This document shows positions 12,140 to 23,218 of a stretch of DNA of 64,000 nt, in pieces. Below the pieces are notes generated by a model that was not told the origin of the DNA, made no database searches, and saw nothing but the letters and a program-made list of their open reading frames with translations. The stretch's first letter is position 1; the number at the start of each line of letters is the position of its first letter. The DNA is from Callorhinus ursinus (taxonomy: Eukaryota; Chordata; Mammalia; Carnivora; Otariidae), in contig NW_020312817.1 in NCBI RefSeq assembly GCF_003265705.1, positions 54,805,194 through 54,869,193 of the forward strand, written 5' to 3'. Both the position numbers and the translations under genes were made by a program.

Positions 12140-12620
12140 TATTTTAAAAATATTTTATAAATATTTTATATTATATAAATATGATAGTATGCAAAATCTC
12201 TGAAATAGACTTCCCCATACAAGTATTTTCAATTAAAAGGATTCCTTATTTGTTTTGTTCCATAGAAACATAGTTTAATATGGGTTTAATCATAACATTT
12301 GTATAATTTTGGAACTTGCTTTTTTCTTGGTTATCATTATTTCACATGCATTTTCTCCAAGTCACTACATAACCTTTGTAATTACCATTTTCAGTAGATG
12401 TACAATCTACCAAGTGGTTATACCATAATTTATGTATGTTTCCTTATTCCTGCATACTTAGAATGCTCATGACTTTTCACTATTCTAAATAATATTACAA
12501 TAAATACCTTCATACCATAAATATTTTTCTTTTTTAGGGAAATATTAATTTGGATAATTCCCTAGGCTATGAATACTTAAGGCTTTTAAACACATAGTAT
12601 TATATTGTTTTCCAGAAGGA
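12140..12620 (-). mobile_element. old L1 3'-end-like relic
   Basis: AT-rich text such as 'atttatgtatgtttccttat' followed by 'aatattacaataaatacctt' resembles reverse-strand 3' regions of old L1M/L1ME elements. Diverged; no coding frame remains. The exact family is uncertain. Confidence 0.5.
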
Positions 12621-14113
12621 TTTTTAAATGGAGCAATTTATTTTTCAGACTGTAATCACACCCTCCTTTTTACAGTGCTTCTTTATTTTCACACTCCCTT
12701 GCCCCTCTTATTTGCTCAGGACAATCCCTCCACCTTCATGGGCTTCCTCAAATCCCCCCCACATAAATATTACCTATTCATTTCCCTTAAGACTGGGATG
12801 TTGCCCCTTAGAGACCCTTAGATGAGGATGTTAAATGCAATTTATTTTCGTCATTGTAGGGTAGAATATTCAACCTGTAATATATAAATTCCTAATTGCT
12901 ATCTAGGTGTAAGATATACTTAGTTTTAGACTAATTTGTAATTTATATACATCTCTTTACCCTCCAATAGCTTGAAGGTATTAATAGGGGTAGACTTTTG
13001 AGAAGTCTGCTGAGTCCAATAGCCAGATCTCCTTAATTTATGAGTTATCGCCATGCTGGATCACTTGACTTCCTCCTTCTTCCCCCTCCCCCTCCTGCTC
13101 CAGTCCCATGTTTGTTGGGACCATATGTGGATGCTTGAAACAAAGTGAGCCATGTGCCATCATAGGACAGAGAACCAGGGGTGGAGGGGAGAGGGAGAGG
13201 AATAATGCAGTAGACTCAGAGAAAAACAGAGTTGGGAGTGAATAAGAATTGTTTCCTGGGTTCCTACTGATATCACAGTTCTTAGTTCCAGTCTTTTCTC
13301 AAGTCTGGCTACATATGCTTGACGTTGAATTTGGAGAGACACCCCAAATAAAAATTCTCATAATAAATCTTCCTCCCACTTTCTTTCTCTCCTTCCTTCT
13401 CTTCTTTTTTGTTTTTATTTTTTGTATATGCTAACTTGGCTACTAATACACTGTACAACAAATAAAACTGGAAATAGTCCCTTGGTGATGTGTTAATCCA
13501 TGTAGCCTAATCATAAAATAATGAATTTGGACATTGATGAAAGTTTTAGCTATTCTTTGCTACTGACAGGTGGGGCTGATGGGTTGAAACAGGCCATAAT
13601 TCCATTTATGATTCTGAAGCAATGAAATCCTTGAGGAAAACATTCTGCGCCCCCCAATAAGTGAAAATTATTGACATTGTAAAACCTAGTTTATCACAGC
13701 TGCTCAAAATGCTGGACAGTTCGGATGATCTTACACAATGACTTTGATTCAAGGCTCTGGGTGACCATATATACAGATTGATCCAAAGGGCAGAATGTAT
13801 ATAATAGTTCCTCCTGCAAACTTAGCTGAATAAATGGGGCTAATTCTGGAGGCAGAGAGCACAGTTTTCAAGGAAGAAAAAAAAAGGCTATTTGGTCTTC
13901 TTTGATACAATTAAAACAAAAACTCAAGAAAACCTTAAAGACCTCGTCTCATGCCTTCTCACCCATATCTTGTAATTTTTCCCTTCAAAGACAGAGTGTG
14001 GTATAAATTAGAATCTTATGCCTAAAACTTCATTCTCCAAAGGATGTTTGGAAAATCTAGCTGGACACCTTTGGGTTACTACTGATCTTATATTTTTTCC
14101 CTTTCTTGCTTTT
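12621..14113. other. unique DNA, no gene seen
   Basis: Includes a C/T-rich patch at 13068-13100 and 13380-13425. Frames at 12628-12825 and 13160-13434 have no domains. Confidence 0.5.
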
Positions 14114-14149
14114 GTCTGTCTGTCTATGTATGTATGTATGTATCTGTCT
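14114..14149. repeat. TCTG/TATG microsatellite
   Basis: Adjacent (tctg)n, (tatg)n and tctg units form a compound tetranucleotide repeat. Confidence 0.85.
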
Positions 14150-14443
14150 TCCTACAGATCATGGAGCAAAAAGGGGAGCGTGAGGGTTAGAGTGAGACAG
14201 CCTCCTTGATACCAGAGGAAGCCTTTCATACTGAGAAACAACACAAGCCTCACTAATTGGGATAAATTGTAAATCATGCCCCCTTGACCTGTTGGATGGT
14301 GGAGTTGTATTAAAGGACCTGACCCTGGAAAAACATCCTTTCTCTGGTCTGAAATGCTTCTCCCTTTAGAGCTTTGGAGATTCTGGAAGCCTGGGGAGGG
14401 ACTGACATTTCAGAAACTCCATACAGATCTGTTCCTGCCAATG

Positions 14444-14473
14444 GAGAGAGAGAGAGAGTGTGTGTGTGTGTGT
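14444..14473. repeat. (GA)n(GT)n microsatellite
   Basis: About 15 bp of GA repeat run directly into about 15 bp of TG repeat. Confidence 0.9.
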
Positions 14474-14675
14474 TTAAATTACAAACAATTGACTAACCTT
14501 TTATGACTGTGATTGTACAATAAGGAGCAATGGGCAAAGCTATCAAATCATTTTAAATTGGCCTCTCAGTATTTTCCCGTTTGCTGACTAGATGGAGTTT
14601 ATCAGTGGATTGACATATTTCTTAGCATATGTGACCTCAGGCAGTCATTCTCCATTTTTTCCCCCTGCCAGTGTT

Positions 14676-14775
14676 TTCTTCATTCATTTAATTAAAGTGT
14701 GACGAGTGCCCAGAAAATGCCTGGAACTGTGCTGGACATGATGATCGCTACTCAGGGCAGATCTGCTGCTGTTCC
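14676..14775 (+). repeat. possible old LINE/SINE-type mammalian repeat
   Basis: The text 'cttcattcatttaatta' and 'gtgcccagaaaatgcctgg' with 'aactgtgctggacatgatga' fits the 'attcatttattgagcacctac...ggcactgtgctaggtgctg' family. Diverged and short. Confidence 0.45.
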
Positions 14776-15476
14776 ATGGACCCTCTGCTCTGATGGGGTC
14801 AGAAGGCAGCGAGCCTAGCCAATGTGAGCCAGAGAAGCAATAGGTCAGCAAACAAAGTGAACAATGCCCAGCCTCAAGCAACGTGCAATCTGCTCAGATG
14901 AGGGAAGTGCCTTTGGTCCCTAGGCAGTGGAAGTGGCGCGGTGGCCATAGGCTCCCTCCGCTATGGAAGTGGCAGAGATGAACAAGGACTGCCCACGGGC
15001 AGAACGTGTCTGGCTGAAGTGGTGATCCAGGTTATTGCTAAAAAGGAGTTTGACTATGTCTTAAAAAACAGGCAAGGCTGGAGGAATGGGCAAGTGGGTG
15101 CTAGAGAGAGAAGGGGTGTGGGGAGAAGCAGTGTAACTATACTGGAGAGTAGTGTAACTATACTGAGCTGGGCAGTGGGGTGCCAATTTTTGACTGGTTC
15201 ACAGACTTCCTTTGGACCTTTTTGGCCCCATCCCTAGAGGTTCCACATGTGGGCATCGTCTTTTCTTTCCTCTTCCTTCAGATGGAAGAGCTACTTCAAC
15301 ACCCATTAGACTCTCAATTTTGTAGTCTGAAAATAATGACCTTGAGCTTTGGGTTAAAAGCCTTGTTAAGGAGGGGCCCAGAGCTTGGTATAGGGTGGTG
15401 TGGGATCAGTTCTTTGCCTGTGGTCTCAAGCTGGTTTCTCTGTGAGAGAGATTTTCAGAATGCATGCATGTGCAGG

Positions 15477-15479
<3 letters not shown>
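14776..15479. other. unique DNA with a 21-bp tandem duplication
   Basis: No gene is recognised. The unit 'agtgtaactatactg' is repeated at 15130-15144 and 15151-15165, a 21-bp period. The frames here are short and partly generated by the adjoining dinucleotide repeat. Confidence 0.5.

Positions 15480-15517
<38 letters not shown>
15480..15517. repeat. (GT)n microsatellite
   Basis: Thirty-eight bases of perfect alternating T/G. It is the source of the Cys-Val runs in shadow frames. Confidence 0.95.
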
Positions 15518-15518
<1 letters not shown>

Positions 15519-15694
15519 TGGAAGCAGATTTCTAAGAATATCTGACAGCCTGGTAGCAAGTTTGCCAGGGGGATTTATTACTGTCTTTCTTGAAACCCAG
15601 GATATTGAAACACAATGAAAGCTTTTTTCCCAACTTAGGAAGAGTTTTCTTGGAGAACATATACATATACACATATAAATACAAATACACACTT

Positions 15695-15749
15695 ACACAC
15701 ACACACACACACACACACACGAGATATATATATATATATATATATATAT
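15695..15749. repeat. (AC)n(AT)n compound microsatellite
   Basis: A perfect AC repeat (15695-15720) is separated by 'gag' from a perfect AT repeat (15724-15749). It is complementary in sequence to the GT repeat about 180 bp upstream. Confidence 0.95.
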
Positions 15750-16877
15750 CTTCAAGAAAACAAGTATAATTTTCTTTCTAACCTTTATAAATGTATTTAT
15801 TTTGGGTTTTAGGACAGGGTTTTCATCTTATTTCAACACATATATCTGTTAAAGATTTTTCTTCTTGAATAATAGGTTGAGTCTATAGAACTCTTGTCTT
15901 TTCCCCCTCTGGCTTATTTCTCTCTTCATCCAATATATTTCTGACCTAGATAGCATCTGCCTTCTCTTTTTCAGAGGCTGCATGCTCTCCTGTGGAATGG
16001 AGATGGGCTGGGGAAAGGTTGGAGTGAGCAGATCACACCAATCTGGGTAGAATATTGTCTTCCTAATTTAGTCCTGTAATCAGAAAAGAATCTTATGAAT
16101 GGAGCCCTAAGGGTGTGCTTTCCACACACTCCAGCTCCAGAGAGATGGATTGTAATGCACCTGTTCAGGCACAAGTTAAAATAATATTTTATTTTACCGT
16201 TTGTCTCCAGACAGAAGGGAGGTAGTGATTCTGTCTGAAGGCCTGGAGGTGTTGTGACACTTGGGGCTGGTTGGGGGAGCCGTATGAAGACACAGGCAGA
16301 CTGCAGAGGGCAGTGTGAGACCATAGCGTTGCGAGCTGTGTGGCCAGCCTGGCTGTTCCCAATATAGGCCACCTGTGATGTTTCAAGATAAATTATGTTA
16401 GATGGGGAAACCGGTCTATTGGATTTACAGTAAATGTATGCTAGTTACCTTCACCCAAAGAAAGTCTTTCTAAGATTTTCCCTTCTTCCCCAATTTCAAG
16501 ACGTCAAGTATTGAGACTGGCTGAATGGCAAACTTGTACTCTTCTGTTCAGGGGTGTGAATGTCCCTTGTAAATCCCTGTGATGACAATTGAGATGATAT
16601 TTAGTGCCTTATGATGGACTGAAGTTAAAAAAAAATGATGCACTGAAGTTTAACTGCACTGGGTGCTAATGCAGCTCTGTGTGTTGAGAGACACTTCTTT
16701 AATATTCATTATAATAACCCAGACACCTCCTAAATCTTTTCTGCAACAGTCGGAATTGTAGCAAGTTTGTTGCAGGAGCCTTTTCCTCATGAGCTGGTTC
16801 TGGATGCTCAAGGTGTTCTGAAGGTGGGCTTCCAGGAGGGGAGGGGAGATTGGTGGGTGTCAGAGAGAGTGGCTGGT
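15750..16877. other. unique DNA, no gene seen
   Basis: Frames at 15971-16386 and 16699-16884 on the reverse strand have no recognisable domain. No named repeat. Confidence 0.5.
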
Positions 16878-17062
16878 CTGGCACAGAGCTTAAGTGTATG
16901 CTTTAGGCTGAGACAGACTTGGGCTCAAACCTGTCTTTCAAACTTTCTCCACTGTAAAGTTGAGGTAATCATGACAAGTTTGGCAAATTCCCAAAGTTTC
17001 TATATTAAGTGAGATAATATATATGAAATGCTTAGCACAGTGACCAAGAGTAGAGAGTATCT
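16878..17062 (+). repeat. MIR SINE
   Basis: Forward MIR: 'ctggcacagagcttaagtg', 'agacagacttgggctcaaac', then 'ttctccactgtaaagttgag', 'aagtgagataatatatatg' and 'aaatgcttagcacagtgacc'. The order and spacing match MIR. Confidence 0.85.
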
Positions 17063-17084
17063 GGAACATGATGTCATTACTGAT

Positions 17085-17180
17085 GTTCAATTTGCAAATA
17101 TTTATTGAGCACCTACTAGGGGATTTGACAGAGAGCAACATCAACAGAAACTTACCCTTGGGTCTAGTGAAAAAGATAGA
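17085..17180 (+). repeat. possible old LINE/SINE-type mammalian repeat
   Basis: 'caaatatttattgagcacct' followed by 'actaggggatttgacagag' matches the start of the 'tattgagcacctactatgtgcc' family. Confidence 0.5.
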
Positions 17181-18740
17181 CATGGAGACCTTATTACATC
17201 ATGGTGGTACTTGGGGGAATTGTAGCTAAGTGTTAAAGAACTTAGTGATATTCACTAAGTGATTCACTAAGTGGTAAAAGTGTCTGGTGTCTGAATTTTA
17301 ATCCAGCTCTGTTACTTCTAGCTGTATGATCCTTGGGAAGTCTCATACCTTACTAGTATCTACCCTATAGGTTGATTCGTTGTAAAAGGGAAAAGGGCAG
17401 GATTCTGTTGGAACTGCATTATAGGAAGAAGTAAATTAAGTTCCATAAAGGTGGGGAATGAATCACAAAATTAATTAGGGGGAGAAAGGGATAACAAACA
17501 GATTTACCTGCTTTCTTATGGAATAATCTCCAAGATACACAATTAAGGCTAAAAAGTGATGGGGCATACCAATATGCACAGCATGCCCCTATTTATGTAA
17601 AACATTTTTTTTATCTATCACGTGTGTATGTATCCATCCATCCATCCATACAACCATCCATGTGTTTACTCATAGACTATTTTAGATAGGATGCACCAAG
17701 AGATTGCTAATAGTATTGCCTTGTGGGATGGTCTGAGAAATTGTAATGGGAAGAAGCCTTATTTTTGGACTGTCTGAAATTTATGAGTATTTATTATTTC
17801 TCAGGTTAAAAAAAGAAATAAACTAGAAAAATAACCAAGTAAGATATATATCTTTTCAGGCTAAGAGACATAGTAAAACTAGGGCTAGTCTTAGGTTACA
17901 GATAATGGAGGCCATGCTCCCTGGGCCTCTGGGAATGCAGAATCAGCCTTCTTCTACATAGGAATCTCAGATCTAATCAGTCCATAGATTACTCCTAAGG
18001 AACAGCTTTTCCTCATATCTTTACATGTTTCTCAAGCCACCCTCTGACCTCTTGGACTCTCTTTGCTTATCATTATGTTCCACATATTGTCTCTTTTCCT
18101 TTTTGAACTAAAATAAAGACAGTACACAATGAGAACTTTGGATTTCAAACTACTTTAGTCAGGAAGCAGGCCAAGAATATTAGGTACAAATACAGAGCAT
18201 TTCTCGTGGAAAAAATGACCTGGAAGGCAGAATCAAGAGCCCATGTGTAGAACCAGGATCTGTGAAGAATCATTCCCCAGGAGCAGTCCTAATCACTAGC
18301 CCTAATCCTAGTGACTTGTGCCAGACTGCACTTCAGAACTGCTATGGACCAGTGATTGCTATATGCCTTGCATTCCCATGGTTTTTGAACAAGAGTATCT
18401 GTTTGGTTATCCTAACTGGGTTTCACCCTTGTATGTAGGGTGTACAGCATGTTGAGTATTTTAGAGGTAGGTAATTTTTCTCTTTAGCTCTCAGGTCTTC
18501 AAAAGCAACAGGAACTGTACCAGATAATGATACTTGAGGATCCTCATCCATACTTAGGCCTGGTCTATATGGTTAGATACTGGGCCTGAGCCTAAGTCTA
18601 ATACTGTAATGGGATGAGATTGGCTCTGGCATGTCACAGAAATGTAAATAATCTATGGCCAGAGGGTAGATGTGGAAGCTAAAACAAAATGACCGCAAGT
18701 TCTTTGACATTCTTTCCATTGAGAGGTGGGTCTATGTCTC
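17181..18740. other. unique DNA with short simple repeats
   Basis: Contains a hairpin at 17240-17260 and an ATCC microsatellite at 17632-17662. Otherwise no gene or family is recognised. No frame longer than the shortest background frames occurs between 17.2 and 19.7 kb. Confidence 0.55.
17632..17662. repeat. (ATCC)n microsatellite
   Basis: About seven near-perfect 'atcc' units with an interruption near the right end. Confidence 0.9.
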
Positions 18741-18745
18741 TTTCT

Positions 18746-18951
18746 CAGTGGTATGCTGGAGCTGGCTCACACCAGCTCTTGAGAACCAATTGTGTTCATC
18801 TTTTCCCATAAGCTTGTTCAGTGACATCTTGTTGGTAGCTTGAAATCAGCTGTGGTGGAGGTTTTTATATCACACGAACTGGCAAATGCTAAAAACTGGA
18901 ACTTTTGTTTTTCCTGGAGAGCCAGTTGTTAAACATTCACCAGTACTTCAT
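18746..18951. mobile_element. second copy of the small DNA transposon family
   Basis: The left end, 'tgctggagctggctcaca', matches the reverse complement of the right end of the element at 4013-4202. The right end, 'gccagttgttaaacattc', matches the reverse complement of that element's left end. This is the same family in the opposite orientation. No transposase frame. Confidence 0.5.
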
Positions 18952-19590
18952 TGCTTGTATTGAAACATTTCAAAGATGTTCATGGGGCTGGAATGACTAG
19001 TTCATATAGAGTTTGATTGACTCCAGGCCTCTTTGCTGACCCACACGCACTACCCATTCTTGTTCTGAAAAGTTTGGAAGGAGAAATAGTTGGCATTACC
19101 TAAATGGGTTAAGTCATTTACCTGGGAGAGGTGACAATGACACATCCACAGCTATTACTTTATCTGGTGGGTTAATCCAGCAATTTTCAGAGTGTGATCC
19201 AGGGACTCTTGGAGGTTTCCAAGGTCCAAACTATTGCTAATAGTACTGAGATATTATCTCCTTTTCCACTCTTAGTTTTTTATGAATATAGTTTTCCATT
19301 GTAAATTTGGAAGATCTGCATAATTCAATAAATCAATTATTTTCCAAATGACAAAAGGATGATGGTATAAAATTATGCCTGGGTAAAATTTCCATTCAGA
19401 GTAGAAGAAACACTAATGGATTTTAATGTAACAATCTGAAAAGTTTATTGAGAGTTTCAGATTCCTCATTAGCACTTGTTGAGTTTTAGTGTAATATTAA
19501 ATCAGCACTGGTGAGTGTTGATGTAATATCAAAGAAGAATATCTAGACTTATCTGAAAAGACTATTAAAATACATACCCCTTTTTCTTTT

Positions 19591-19769
19591 TTTTCTTTAA
19601 GATTTTATTTATTTATTTGAGAGAGAGAGAGAGCACAAGCTGGGGGGAACAGCAGAGAGAGAGGGAGAAACAGGCTCCCTGCTCAATACGGGGCTCGATC
19701 CCAGGACGCTGGGATCATGCCCTGAGCTGAAGGCAGACGCTTAACCAACTGAGCCACCCAGGTGCCCCA
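19591..19769 (-). mobile_element. SINEC with TSD
   Basis: Reverse-strand SINE: T/CTTT tail at the left, then 'aagattttatttatttattt', GA-rich zone, 'ggggctcgatcccagga' and the head complement 'ctgagccacccaggtgcccc'. TSD 'atacccctttttcttt' lies at about 19574-19589 and 19770-19785. It interrupts the hAT element. Confidence 0.95.
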
Positions 19770-20056
19770 ATACCCCTTTTTCTTTCCTCATACATTTCTG
19801 TGTGAGGTTAGATTTTCTGCATATACTTCAACTAACACAACAGTTCTGAACAGACTGAATGCAAAAGCAGATAAGGGAATCCAGCTATCTCCTATTAAGC
19901 TAGATAAAAAGGTTTCAAAAGATCTAAAACAACACCACTCTTCTCATTGACTTGTTTTGGTAAAGTAGTTATTGTAATAAAAATGCTATTTATGCTTATA
20001 TTTAATGGGTTTATTGTTATTTTGAAACAAGTTAATAAGTATTTAAAATATTTCTT

Positions 20057-20281
20057 TTTAAAAAAGATTTTACTTATTTATTTATTTTAGAGTGAGAGAG
20101 AGACAGAGAGAGTATGTGTGCATGGGTGTGCTCAAGCAGGGAGAGGGGCAGAGGGAGAGAATCTCAAGCAGACTCCCTGCTGAGCCTGAGCCATGTGGGG
20201 CTCAACTCTCAACCCTGAGATCATGATATGAGCTGAAATCAAGAGTCAGCTGCTTAACCTACTGAGCCACCCAGGCACCCC
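20057..20281 (-). mobile_element. SINEC, older subtype, with TSD
   Basis: Reverse-strand SINE with the older head ('aatcaagagtcagctgctta', 'ctgagccacccaggcacccc'). TSD 'taaaatatttctt' is at 20044-20056 and 20282-20294. It interrupts the hAT element. Confidence 0.95.
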
Positions 20282-20393
20282 TAAAATATTTCTTATTTTA
20301 AGTTACTAATATGGTAAAGGTGGTAGATATAACTCATATAAATAGAAGTTATTTGGGGATGTCAGTTGTTAAGAGTGTAAAAGGGTCCTGGAA

Positions 20394-20707
20394 CTAAGGG
20401 GCAGGAAGCCTGTGGATTACACCATTATCACTGGCTACACAGGTGCCATTGGTTGGTGGTGTAAGGAGGTGGGAGAAGGGTGTAAAGTACCTTCTGTGGG
20501 TGTGTGGGAGGAGGGAAAGTGAGCAGCACTATGTTGTCAGGAATGAGAAACTGGGTTCAAGGGAAGCTAAGGGACTTTTCCAGAGATACCTCATACTCAC
20601 CTGGTCCAGACAGGGGCAGCTTAGGATCTCCCACATTCAGTACTTATTTTGCCGAGTCTGTTCTCTTGGGATGCCCATAGGGTGCCATGCATAGTTAGGT
20701 TCTTGGC
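20394..20707. other. unique DNA, no gene seen
   Basis: The frame at 20443-20694 lacks a recognisable domain. No repeat is recognised. Confidence 0.5.
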
Positions 20708-20718
20708 AGATGACTTTT

Positions 20719-20877
20719 TAAAAAAAAAAAATTTAAAAAAAATTTTAAAAATTTTATTATGTTCTGTTAATCACCATACATTACATCATTAGTTTTTGAT
20801 GTAGTGTTCAATGATTCATTGTTTGCGTATAACACCCAGTGCTCCATTTAGTACATGCCCTCTTTAATACCCACCAC
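20719..20877 (-). mobile_element. very short 5'-truncated L1 3' end with TSD
   Basis: After an A/T-rich tail, the text 'aatcaccatacattacatc' and 'gtagtgttcaatgattcatt' matches the 3'UTR of the carnivoran L1 at 40.2-40.95 kb. It is truncated after about 160 bp at 'taatacccaccacc'. TSD 'agatgactttt' appears at 20708-20718 and 20878-20888. Confidence 0.9.
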
Positions 20878-20888
20878 CAGATGACTTT

Positions 20889-22539
20889 TGATCATGGTGC
20901 TGGCAGTGATTCCAAGGGTATCCAGGGAACCTGTCTTTACTTGGGGAGATCCAGGTCTCAACTGGCTTCATATCAAACACAGGCCACCATAGAACTACCA
21001 GCTGTGATGCTTTATATATTCTCCACTACTGAGTGATGTAGTCACAGATTTAGCAAGTCTTATGCTCTTCGTACTATGTTTTGTGGGGACCTCAGCCATT
21101 CATATCCACATGCTCAGTATTAATAGGGGCAGATTGAGAAGTTCAGCAGTTCAATGTCTGTTTACAAATATGAATATTATTACTACTACTATTTAACATT
21201 TACTGAGCACATAGTGTTTTCCAAATATTATACATGGGCCCACCACACATTAGACACTAGAGGTCACTAGGGGCCTGGGGAAGAGCACTCTGGCTTCACA
21301 GTGGATTGCAATCACAGTCTGGGAGGGTCTGGTGGGGCTGGGGAGGGATGGAATTGGAAAGTGCTTGGCAGTGACCTAGAAAGGTGTGCAGATGTGCTCA
21401 CCTTTTTCTGCTTTATCTTATTTGATTAAAAAACAAATCAAAACTGAGCCCAGCCTGAAGCTAGGAGTTTCAGCATGAAGATACCTGGTTTGAAAAGTCT
21501 TGTAGCTTAAAGGACAATTTGAAACATTCCTCTTTCTCTTCTACTTGGAGGAAAGTAGAGGACCGCCCAATGAATTTTATCTGTAGCTCTCAGTTTTATT
21601 TCAATAATGGGGAGGGGAGGGAAGGAAAGCTTCATTGGGTAGTAGATCATCTTCCATGTGATGATGACCTACTGAAAAATCACAGCTATTTTGTCTCTTT
21701 CATTCTATTGGAAGATGGGACAGGCATTGCTTACTTATTATTTGAAAGCTACAAAAAGGTCTGTGTGACCCAAAGTTTTTCCCTCCAGGCCTTCTGTAAG
21801 TTCCTACCACTCCCACCATTAGCAAGACTCCTTGGGGACCTTGGGGAGCTGTGTTCATTTTAAATGACTGGACATGTTCTCACGCTCATTTGCACAACTT
21901 AGTCCCATGATTTGGTCCCTGTTCAGCATGCCGTCCAGTGGCCAGCACTCAGAGATCTCCAGCTGCCCTGAGTCCCTCCATGAATCCGTCAGCTGCTGAC
22001 ACTTAACTGTTCTCAGCCTCAATTCTCATATGAAGACTTATCTGTCCCATGCCCCAGTTCCCCTGACCACTGTCCTAGCCCCTAGGTTATTCGTACTAAA
22101 AATAAATAAATAAAAAGACTATTTATTAGATCTGGGGTTTTACACTGTGTTTTAAAGAGCTCAGGAAGTCCCACAAAAGTAACTTTGGAGCTACTATGGA
22201 ACCCACTAGGAAACCAGGATGGGTAACCCCAGGCTGGCAATTCATTTATACCCATGTAGCACCACTTGTGATTTTATATAGTATTACTTTCTTGGAAATA
22301 TCCCTTTGAAGGGTCTTGCTTGAAAAAATATGGCATCAGAATGAATGCCATTGGTTACTGTCTAATAACCTAGAGGACGGGAATGGTCAGGGGAAGCTTG
22401 CCTGCTTCCCATCTTGCCCACAGCTTGCCCTTTTCATCTGTTCCTGCCACTAAAGGAACTAGAGGGGATAACAATCAAATAGAGTTTCATACAAGTAAAG
22501 CGCCTAGTGGCTGAGACACATCCCTTCATCTTGGCCTAT
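20889..22539. other. unique DNA, no gene seen
   Basis: A short old-repeat scrap ('aacatttactgagcacatag') is at about 21193-21212. The frame at 21519-21863 is 114 codons but has no recognisable domain. A T-to-A-rich patch is at 22099-22115. Confidence 0.5.
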
Positions 22540-22870
22540 TTTTCCCTTCTAACTTTTTAAATTGTGAAATGGACACAATGAAAAGATGGACAAAACAAAA
22601 TCACATTGCTTAAAAATTGATCAGAAAGTAAGCACTCATTTATGCACCACCCAGGTAAAAAAATAGAACATTACCAGCACTTCTAAGTTCCTTCCCCTAC
22701 CCCTTCCTTCTACCCATCACTATCCCCAAAATGAATCACTATCCTAAGCTATATAATAATTACTTCTTGGATTTTCACTTTAGCAAGCATCCCTAAGCAC
22801 TACAGTTTAGTCTCACCTAGTTTTGAACTTTATATTGACAGAATAATAAAATCTGGCTTCTTTTGCTAAA
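22540..22870 (-). mobile_element. old L1 3'-end fragment
   Basis: 'gcaccacccaggtaaaaaaa', 'tagaacattaccagcacttc', 'aatgaatcactatcctaagc' and 'ttttgaactttatattgaca' match the order of old mammalian L1M 3' ends on the reverse strand. Confidence 0.75.
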
Positions 22871-23004
22871 AGCTATCCTCCCCCCCGCCTTTCTAACCCC
22901 CCCCTTCCAAGAAATGCATTCTGTAAATCTTAGGAAGGATTGCAAAAACATTTCTACATTATAAGACTATAATGAGAAAAAGTAGTTGAATAACAATGAT
23001 TCTT

Positions 23005-23200
23005 TTTTTTTTTTAAAGATTTTATTTATTTATTTGAGAGAGAGAATGAGATAGAGAGAGAGCCTGAGAAGGGAGAGGGTCAGAGGGAGAGGCAGAGTCC
23101 CTGCCGAGCAGGGAGCCTGATGCGGGACTCGATCCCGGGACTCCAGGACCATGACCTGAGCCGAAGCAGTCGCTTAACCAACTGAGCCACCCAGGCGCCC
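23005..23200 (-). mobile_element. SINEC with 18-bp TSD
   Basis: Reverse-strand SINE from a T-run tail to 'ctgagccacccaggcgccc'. TSD 'tgaataacaatgattctt' at 22987-23004 and 23201-23218 is perfect, indicating a fairly recent insertion. The internal text 'gggactcgatcccgggactc' marks the 'tcccgggatcgagtccc' SINEC subtype also seen at 39.7 kb. Confidence 0.97.
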
Positions 23201-23218
23201 TGAATAACAATGATTCTT

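Larger units (their letters stand above)
19178..20393 (+). mobile_element. hAT-type DNA transposon split by two SINECs
   Basis: The left end is 'cagcaattttcagagtgtga' followed by 'ccagggactcttggaggttt'. The middle (about 19846-20056) has 'gaatgcaaaagcagataagg', 'ccagctatctcctattaagc' and 'acaacaccactcttctcat'. The right part after 20294 has 'tggtagatataactcatata' and ends 'gtaaaagggtcctggaac'. This order is a widespread mammalian hAT-like repeat with 'cagtg..tctcaaagtgtgg' ends. The family is not named. No complete transposase frame survives. Confidence 0.75.

Noticed and set aside
15426..15720. Frames with Cys-Val and Thr-His runs
   Set aside because: They come from the GT/AC repeats.
21519..21863. 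114-codon forward frame
   Set aside because: No recognisable domain, no Kozak-plus-splice context, and length within the range expected by chance in 64 kb.
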